A DNA stretch of 45,917 bases, taken from positions 1 to 45,917 of the forward strand of contig JADYYE010000009.1 in the NCBI GenBank assembly GCA_020853815.1, read 5' to 3'. Made by a program: the position numbers and the translations under genes. This stretch comes from Phycisphaerales bacterium (GTDB taxonomy: Bacteria > Planctomycetota > Phycisphaerae > Phycisphaerales > UBA1924). Each line of letters opens with the position of its first letter. Positions within the stretch are counted from its first letter, which is position 1. The notes below the pieces were generated by a model. That model was not told where the DNA came from. It ran no database searches and saw nothing but the letters and a program-made list of their open reading frames with translations. Shown here in pieces: positions 41,575 through 45,917 of this stretch.

Positions 41575-42363
41575 ATGCCGTTCATCCTCGAGTTCACCGA
41601 CCTCGGTCGGCTCGCATACGCGCCCGCGTTCGACCTGCAGCGTCAGACCGCCGACGGTGTGCTGGCGGCCCGCGAGGTGCGAGGCATCGATCCATCGATC
41701 CTGCCCATGGCGGGCATCATTTTTCTGGTGGAGCACGACCCCGTTGTCACCGTCAGCAACCGTGCCGGCGCGATGAGCCACCTCGTCGCCACGCCCGAAC
41801 TCCTCGAGCGCGAGGGCGTCAGCGTCGAACGCACCGACCGCGGCGGCGACATCACCTACCACGGCCCGGGCCAACTGGTCGTGTATCCGATCCTCGATCT
41901 CAACCTGCTCAACCTCGGGCTCCACGATTACATGCGATTGCTGGAAGAATCCGTCGTCCGAACCTGCGCCGCGTTCGGCGTGTCCTGCACGCGCGACCCC
42001 AAGGCGACCGGAGTGTGGACCGTGCGTGAGCGCGGTGACATCCACGAGGCCGACGGAGAGGACGCGTCGACGCTCGAATCCGCCGCGACTCCCCACGCGA
42101 AAATCGCCGCGATGGGCGTGCGCGTTCGCAAGTGGGTCTCGATGCACGGCCTCGCGCTCAACGTGGCGACGAACCTCGATCACTTCCGCCTGATCGTGCC
42201 GTGCGGCTTGGTCGGTCGACCGGTGACGAGCCTCAAGGCCGAACTGGGCAAGCGGTGCCCGACCATGGACGAGGTGAAGTCGACGCTGTCGAACACGCTG
42301 CGCGAGCTGATCAACGAGGCGTATGTCCGCGCGGTCGAGGCCCGCGCCCGCGGCGGCCACTGA
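41575..42363 (+). CDS. lipB: Octanoyl-[acyl-carrier-protein] transferase
   Basis: This 262-residue enzyme moves the octanoyl chain from ACP to lipoyl domains, the first step of lipoate synthesis. The binding segment DRGGDITYHGPGQLVVYPI (88-106), catalytic Lys176 in AKIAAMGVRVRK, the SMHGLALNV strand, and nucleophile Cys210 in IVPCGLVGRPVTSL are all present. A ~20-residue acidic insertion (about 151-171, around GEDASTLES) lies between the Gly-Val-Trp strand and Lys176. The ATG at 41575 is preferred; a GTG three codons earlier is possible. lipA is not in the window. Its stop directly abuts the stop of the convergent aminotransferase gene. Confidence 0.94.
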   Translation: MPFILEFTDLGRLAYAPAFDLQRQTADGVLAAREVRGIDPSILPMAGIIFLVEHDPVVTVSNRAGAMSHLVATPELLEREGVSVERTDRGGDITYHGPGQLVVYPILDLNLLNLGLHDYMRLLEESVVRTCAAFGVSCTRDPKATGVWTVRERGDIHEADGEDASTLESAATPHAKIAAMGVRVRKWVSMHGLALNVATNLDHFRLIVPCGLVGRPVTSLKAELGKRCPTMDEVKSTLSNTLRELINEAYVRAVEARARGGH

Positions 42364-43617
42364 TTACTTCAGGCCCGCGACAAAGTCCGCCAGGCGGTCC
42401 ATGCCCTTGTTGATCTGATCCTCGGAGCACGCGAACGAGAAGCGCAGGTGGTTCCCACCGCAGCCGCCGAAGTCCTCGCCGGGCACGGCCGCCACCAGTT
42501 TCTCCGCCAGGAGCGCCTCGGAAAACTCCATCGCGGAACGCAGCGGCTTGCCGCCGGGCGTGGTCTTTCCGAAGAGCTTGGAGACATCTGGGAAGGCATA
42601 GAACGCGCCGGTCGCGGGGATCGGGCGCACGCCGGGAATCGCCGCCAGCCGCTTGTTGATGAGCGTGCCGCGTGCCGCGAATGCATCGCGCATCTTCTCG
42701 ACCTCCGCCGCGCATTCCTTGAGCGCCGTCGGAATGGCGGCGTAGACGAAGGACGTGATGTTGGTCGACATCTGTCCCTGGAGCGTCGCCATGCCCTTGG
42801 TGAACTCCAGGCCGAACGCGCCGCTGGCGCCGGTGTATCCGACGCGCCAGCCGGTCATGGCATACGCCTTGGACAGGCCGTTGAGCGTGATGACGCGTTC
42901 GGCGATCTCCGGGATGGAGCCGATCGAGAAGTGGGGGATCCCGCCATAGACGATTTTCTCGTAGATCTCGTCGCTGAGGACGGTGAGGTTGGGTGCGATG
43001 GTGCGGCTTGCTTCCGCGACGACCTTTCCGATCGCGCGGAGTTCGTCGGGCGAGTACATGGTGCCGCACGGATTGCTGGGCGAGTTGAGGATGAGCAGAC
43101 GCGAGTTGGGCGTGATTGCCTTGCGGAGTTGGTCGGGCGTCATCTTGAAGCCAGAGTCGGGCGAGGTCTGGATCTCGACGACCTTTCCGCCCGCGAGCTC
43201 CGCGATCGGGGCGTAGCTGACCCACGCAGGAACGGGGAGCAGGACTTCCTGGCGGGCGGCGCCGGGCGTGGGTTCGTCGAGGAGGACGTGCAGCGCGACG
43301 AACAGCGAGTGCTTTCCGCCCGACCCGATCGCGATGTGCTCGGGCGTGCAGTCGGGGATGCCGTTTTCTTCCGTGAGCTTCTTGGCGATCGAGCCGCGTG
43401 ACGCGGGGTCGCCCAGCGTGGGCATGTACTTGGTGTTCCCGGCCCGGAGCGACGTGATCGCCGACTCCTTGATCGCGCTGGGTGTGTCAAAGTCGGGCTC
43501 GCCCGCGGCGAATGACAGGACGTCCAGTCCCTGAGCCTTCATGGCTTTGGCCCGGTTCATGAACGCGACCGTGACGGACGGCTTCAGGGACTTGACGCGC
43601 TGGGAAATGCTGAGCAT
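42364..43617 (-). CDS. Class I/II pyridoxal-phosphate aminotransferase (aspartate-type)
   Basis: The 417-residue fold-type I enzyme resembles the thermophile-type (class Ib) aspartate aminotransferases. Landmarks are FAAGEPDFDTP, NSPSNPCGTMY, LSDEIYEKIVYGG, the PLP-lysine segment LNGLSKAYAMTGWRVGY, and the C-terminal GNHLRFSFAC, whose Arg binds substrate carboxylate. Members may also act on prephenate or other amino acids, so aspartate is likely but not certain. The ATG at 43617 starts at the usual place. It ends with no gap against lipB and is divergent from rpsO. Confidence 0.92.
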   Translation of the reverse strand: MLSISQRVKSLKPSVTVAFMNRAKAMKAQGLDVLSFAAGEPDFDTPSAIKESAITSLRAGNTKYMPTLGDPASRGSIAKKLTEENGIPDCTPEHIAIGSGGKHSLFVALHVLLDEPTPGAARQEVLLPVPAWVSYAPIAELAGGKVVEIQTSPDSGFKMTPDQLRKAITPNSRLLILNSPSNPCGTMYSPDELRAIGKVVAEASRTIAPNLTVLSDEIYEKIVYGGIPHFSIGSIPEIAERVITLNGLSKAYAMTGWRVGYTGASGAFGLEFTKGMATLQGQMSTNITSFVYAAIPTALKECAAEVEKMRDAFAARGTLINKRLAAIPGVRPIPATGAFYAFPDVSKLFGKTTPGGKPLRSAMEFSEALLAEKLVAAVPGEDFGGCGGNHLRFSFACSEDQINKGMDRLADFVAGLK

Positions 43618-43694
43618 GGCCCGAGCGTAGGCGGAATTATCGCGGCGTCCGCGTCCTGTTCGGGGTTTATCAATATCGGGACCGCGCGGGCGGG

Positions 43695-43723
43695 TTGATC
43701 GGTGGACCGGCGGGGACTAGTCT
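43695..43723 (+). promoter_or_regulatory. Candidate sigma-70 promoter of rpsO-pnp
   Basis: TTGATC (43695-43700) and TAGTCT (43718-43723) are separated by 17 bases, 62 bases before the rpsO ATG. The -35 is close to consensus, the -10 is only partial. No other good pair was found in this 168-base divergent space. Confidence 0.4.
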
Positions 43724-43785
43724 TTACCCGTTCCAAACTTTCAAGAACCACGGCCCGTTCGAGGGCCAGGAAGCCGGGTTGAGGC

Positions 43786-44055
43786 ATGGCCATCGAACTT
43801 GAACGCCGTCAGCAGGTCGTCTCCAGCAACCGCCGTCACGACAAGGACACGGGATCGCCCGAGGTCCAGATCGCGATGCTCACCGAGAAGATCAGTTCTG
43901 TCGCGGAGCATCTGAAGTCGCACGAGATGGACAACCACAGCCGTCGCGGGCTGATCATGATGGTCGGCCGGCGCAACCGGCTTCTCCGCTACCTGGCGCG
44001 CACCGACACGCAGGCGTACCAGGCTCTGATCGCTCGCCTGGGTCTGCGTAAGTAA
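43786..44055 (+). CDS. rpsO: 30S ribosomal protein S15
   Basis: The 89-residue S15 has DTGSPEVQIAMLTEKI (residues ~21-36), HSRRGLIMMVGRRNRLLRYL and the closing LGLRK, all diagnostic. S15 binds the 16S central domain and helps form bridge B4 with the 50S. Length is exactly the norm. It leads the classical rpsO-pnp pair, with a strong hairpin in the intervening space. In other bacteria rpsO is autoregulated through its leader; no matching structure was identified here. Confidence 0.98.
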   Translation: MAIELERRQQVVSSNRRHDKDTGSPEVQIAMLTEKISSVAEHLKSHEMDNHSRRGLIMMVGRRNRLLRYLARTDTQAYQALIARLGLRK

Positions 44056-44063
44056 GACCTTTC

Positions 44064-44100
44064 CGGCCCGTTGCCACTCCGGCAGCGGGCCGCTTGTTTT
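44064..44100 (+). terminator. Terminator between rpsO and pnp
   Basis: A 12-bp stem CGGCCCGTTGCC/GGCAGCGGGCCG with one G-U pair and an ACTCC loop is followed by CTTGTTTT. It starts nine bases after the rpsO stop. Read-through would supply pnp, as in E. coli. Confidence 0.8.
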
Positions 44101-44324
44101 CCGGGATGGTCGAAGGGCCTCGTGGCAGCGGGCAAGTTGCACTTCTCAACTCTCCGGAGCATGAGACGTGCGCCTTGCCTCTGCCTCCGGGTCCATGACG
44201 GGATCGAGCCGCGCCCACGTTTCTTTGTTGCGGCAAGGTTTCGCCCATTCCTCGATCCATCCCGGTTCGTTGCCGGCGTCTCCGCCCGCGAAGATCGCGA
44301 GCGCCCGCCGGTGTGCGCACCGCT

Positions 44325-44340
44325 CGGACCGATTGGTCCG
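44325..44340 (+). promoter_or_regulatory. Hairpin in the pnp leader
   Basis: A perfect CGGACC/GGTCCG stem with a GATT tetraloop lies 23 bases before the pnp ATG, just upstream of the AGAGGA ribosome site. A leader hairpin is known to regulate pnp in E. coli; equivalence here is a guess. Confidence 0.35.
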
Positions 44341-44363
44341 GCATGGTCAGAGGATTCTTCCGA

Positions 44364-45917
44364 ATGTCTGAATACAAAGTGACCCAGCTCCCGGGCGTCG
44401 TTCGCGTTTCGATGGAGCTCGGCGGGCGCGAGCTGATCTTGGAGACGGGCGTCGTCGCCCGCCAAGCCGGCGCCGCCGTCATGGCCAGCTACGCGGGCAC
44501 CACGGTGCTCGCCACCGCGCTCCGGGCCGCGCCCCGCGAGGGCATCGATTTCTTCCCGCTCACCGTCGATTACCGCGAGAAGACCTCCGCCGCGGGCAAG
44601 TTTCCGGGCGGCTTCAAGAAGCGTGAAGGCCCGCCGTCGGAGAAGGAAATCCTCACGATGAGGATGATCGATCGCCCGATGCGTCCGCTCTTCCCCGATG
44701 GGTTCCTGGACGAGGTGCAGGTGCAGGTGTTCGTGATGAGCCACGACACCGAGAACGATGCCGACGTTCTGGCGGGCACCGCCGCCGCGGCCGCCCTGGC
44801 GATCTCGGACATCCCCTTCGAGGGTCCGACCGCGACCGTCCGTGTGGGCCGCATCCACACCGAGGCCGGTCCTCAGTTCGTCATCAACCCCACCATCAGC
44901 CAGCTTGATTACTCCGATCTCGACCTCGTGCTCGCCGGGCACAAGGACGGGATCAACATGATCGAGATCGGCGCCGCCGAAGTCGACGAGGCGGGCGTGT
45001 ACGGCGCGATCGAGTTCGGCTACAAGCACATCAAGCAGGTGCTGGGCCTGATCGACGAACTGGCCGCCAAGGTCGGTCGTCCGAAGGTCGCGGGCGAACT
45101 CCACCTGCCCAGCGCGGAAGTCACCGCCAAGGTCAAGCAGCTCGCCGAGAGCGCGATGATCGAGGCCCGCAAGATCCCGGGCAAGCAGGCCCGCAACGAG
45201 CGCGTCGACCAGATCAAAAAGGAGATGCTCGACACGCACTTTTCCCTCAAGCTCGACGGCAACTACGGGCAATATCTCGAAACCAACAAGGCCCGCACCC
45301 AGGCCAAGGAAGCCTTCCGCCGACTCGAGGAAAAGGTCACGCGTCGACTGATCGTGGAGCAGAAGCTCCGCGCCGACGGGCGCAAGCCCCTGGAAATCCG
45401 CCCCATCACCGGCGCGGTCGGAGTCTTCGCACGTACCCACGGCTCGGCCTTCTTCCAGCGCGGCGAGACCCAGTCGCTCTGCTCCGTCACCCTCGGCACC
45501 GGCAAGGACGAGCAGATCGTCGACGGCCTGCTTCCCGAGTACTCCAAGAAGTTCCTGCTCCACTACAACTTCCCGCCCTTCTCCACGGGCGAGGTGAAGC
45601 GCATCGCCGCCCCGGGGCGGCGCGAGATCGGGCACGGCGCGCTCGCCGAGCGTTCGCTCCTGGGCGTGCTCCCCAGCCCCGATGAGTTCCCCTACACCGT
45701 CCGTGTCGTCTCCGACATCACCGAGTCCAACGGGTCCTCGTCGATGGCGTCGGTGTGCGGCGGCTGCCTGGCCCTCATGGACGCCGGCGTGCCCATCAAG
45801 GGCGTCTGCGCCGGCATCTCCGTCGGCCGCTTCGCCGATGACAACGACCAGAACGAGCTCTTCGTCACCGACATCATCGGCGAGGAGGACTTCTTCGGCG
45901 ACATGGACTTCAAGGTC
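44364..45917 (+). CDS. pnp: Polyribonucleotide nucleotidyltransferase (PNPase), 5' part
   Basis: The first 518 codons of PNPase, the phosphorolytic 3'-5' exoribonuclease, are present; the gene is cut by the window's right edge, so the KH and S1 domains are not seen. The first RNase PH core includes DFFPLTVDYREKTSAAGKF and RMIDRPMRPLFPDGF. The helical linker follows at ~residues 220-320. The second core begins with RADGRKPLEIRPI and has FPPFSTGEVKR, REIGHGALAERSL and SDITESNGSSSMASVCGG, which hold catalytic and phosphate-binding residues. The ATG at 44364 has AGAGGA about ten bases upstream. It follows rpsO by 308 bases, the usual order. Confidence 0.96.
   Translation, partial: MSEYKVTQLPGVVRVSMELGGRELILETGVVARQAGAAVMASYAGTTVLATALRAAPREGIDFFPLTVDYREKTSAAGKFPGGFKKREGPPSEKEILTMRMIDRPMRPLFPDGFLDEVQVQVFVMSHDTENDADVLAGTAAAAALAISDIPFEGPTATVRVGRIHTEAGPQFVINPTISQLDYSDLDLVLAGHKDGINMIEIGAAEVDEAGVYGAIEFGYKHIKQVLGLIDELAAKVGRPKVAGELHLPSAEVTAKVKQLAESAMIEARKIPGKQARNERVDQIKKEMLDTHFSLKLDGNYGQYLETNKARTQAKEAFRRLEEKVTRRLIVEQKLRADGRKPLEIRPITGAVGVFARTHGSAFFQRGETQSLCSVTLGTGKDEQIVDGLLPEYSKKFLLHYNFPPFSTGEVKRIAAPGRREIGHGALAERSLLGVLPSPDEFPYTVRVVSDITESNGSSSMASVCGGCLALMDAGVPIKGVCAGISVGRFADDNDQNELFVTDIIGEEDFFGDMDFKV

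Noticed and set aside
42145..42165. Possible loss of the LipB nucleophile, because RKWVSMHG lacks Cys
   Set aside because: The family nucleophile lies in the later VPCG motif, which is intact as Cys210.
44101..44363. Short plus-strand frames between rpsO and pnp (starting near 44161 and 44168)
   Set aside because: They have no ribosome site, implausible composition and overlap one another; the stretch is best read as the pnp leader.

Overview
The window looks like a chromosomal segment of a GC-rich planctomycete, most likely class Phycisphaerae. This is inferred from the gene set and style: a C-x2-C...CPECG membrane protein, a large multi-PDZ S1C protease, two TerC proteins, a dnaG-rpoD pair, lpxA, long basic N-terminal tails, and many GTG starts with 4-base stop/start overlaps. 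No rRNA, CRISPR array or complete transposon was seen. One tRNA, tRNA-Arg(ACG), is present at 2893-2966.

Layout. 1-2.3 kb: a CPBP membrane protease, then the wreck of a restriction-modification locus (NotI-type nuclease fragment, antisense zinc-ribbon fragment, adenine methylase fragment) surviving as one open frame. 2.3-5.8 kb: rpsT, tRNA-Arg, a coiled-coil protein, an AIM24-family protein and a VOC protein. 6-11.9 kb: a minus-strand envelope/proteolysis block with a trypsin-fold pseudoprotease, a four-PDZ HtrA-like protease, a saccharopine-dehydrogenase-like oxidoreductase and an SppA lipoprotein, with intergenic spaces full of hairpin repeats, heptamer repeats and octamer arrays. 12-16.7 kb: a small division/wall cluster of rsmH, a LysM membrane protein, an ftsL-like gene and ftsI. 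16.8-17.7 kb: an AT-rich foreign-looking gene and a double-hairpin element. 17.7-21.3 kb: a PGPGW-type protein, two TerC proteins and a zinc-ribbon membrane protein. 21.5-25.5 kb: dnaG-rpoD, translationally coupled. 25.9-29.6 kb: acylphosphatase, HAD hydrolase, an unknown gene, a SHOCT protein and clpX. 29.7-33 kb: a ParA-family ATPase fused to a C-terminal CBM48/AMPK-beta-like carbohydrate-binding domain, followed by a partner with a possible degenerate MinD-like core. 33.2-35 kb: aroB and rsfS. 35-41.4 kb: a surface-polysaccharide region in which plus-strand FkbM methyltransferase and two GT2 glycosyltransferases converge on a minus-strand lpxA-metallohydrolase-methyltransferase-GT-like run. 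41.5-45.9 kb: lipB, a class I aminotransferase, rpsO and the 5' part of pnp, which runs off the right edge.

The most unusual single item is the ParA-CBM48 fusion and its co-directional partner, which could link a positioning ATPase to glycogen or another alpha-glucan. Next are the mosaic restriction-modification remnant with a coding vestige on the opposite strand, the pseudoprotease paired with an active protease, and a family of intergenic elements (double hairpins and GGCA-heptamer plus octamer leaders) recurring beside unrelated genes.

All family assignments come from reading motifs by eye. No database search or computation was run.
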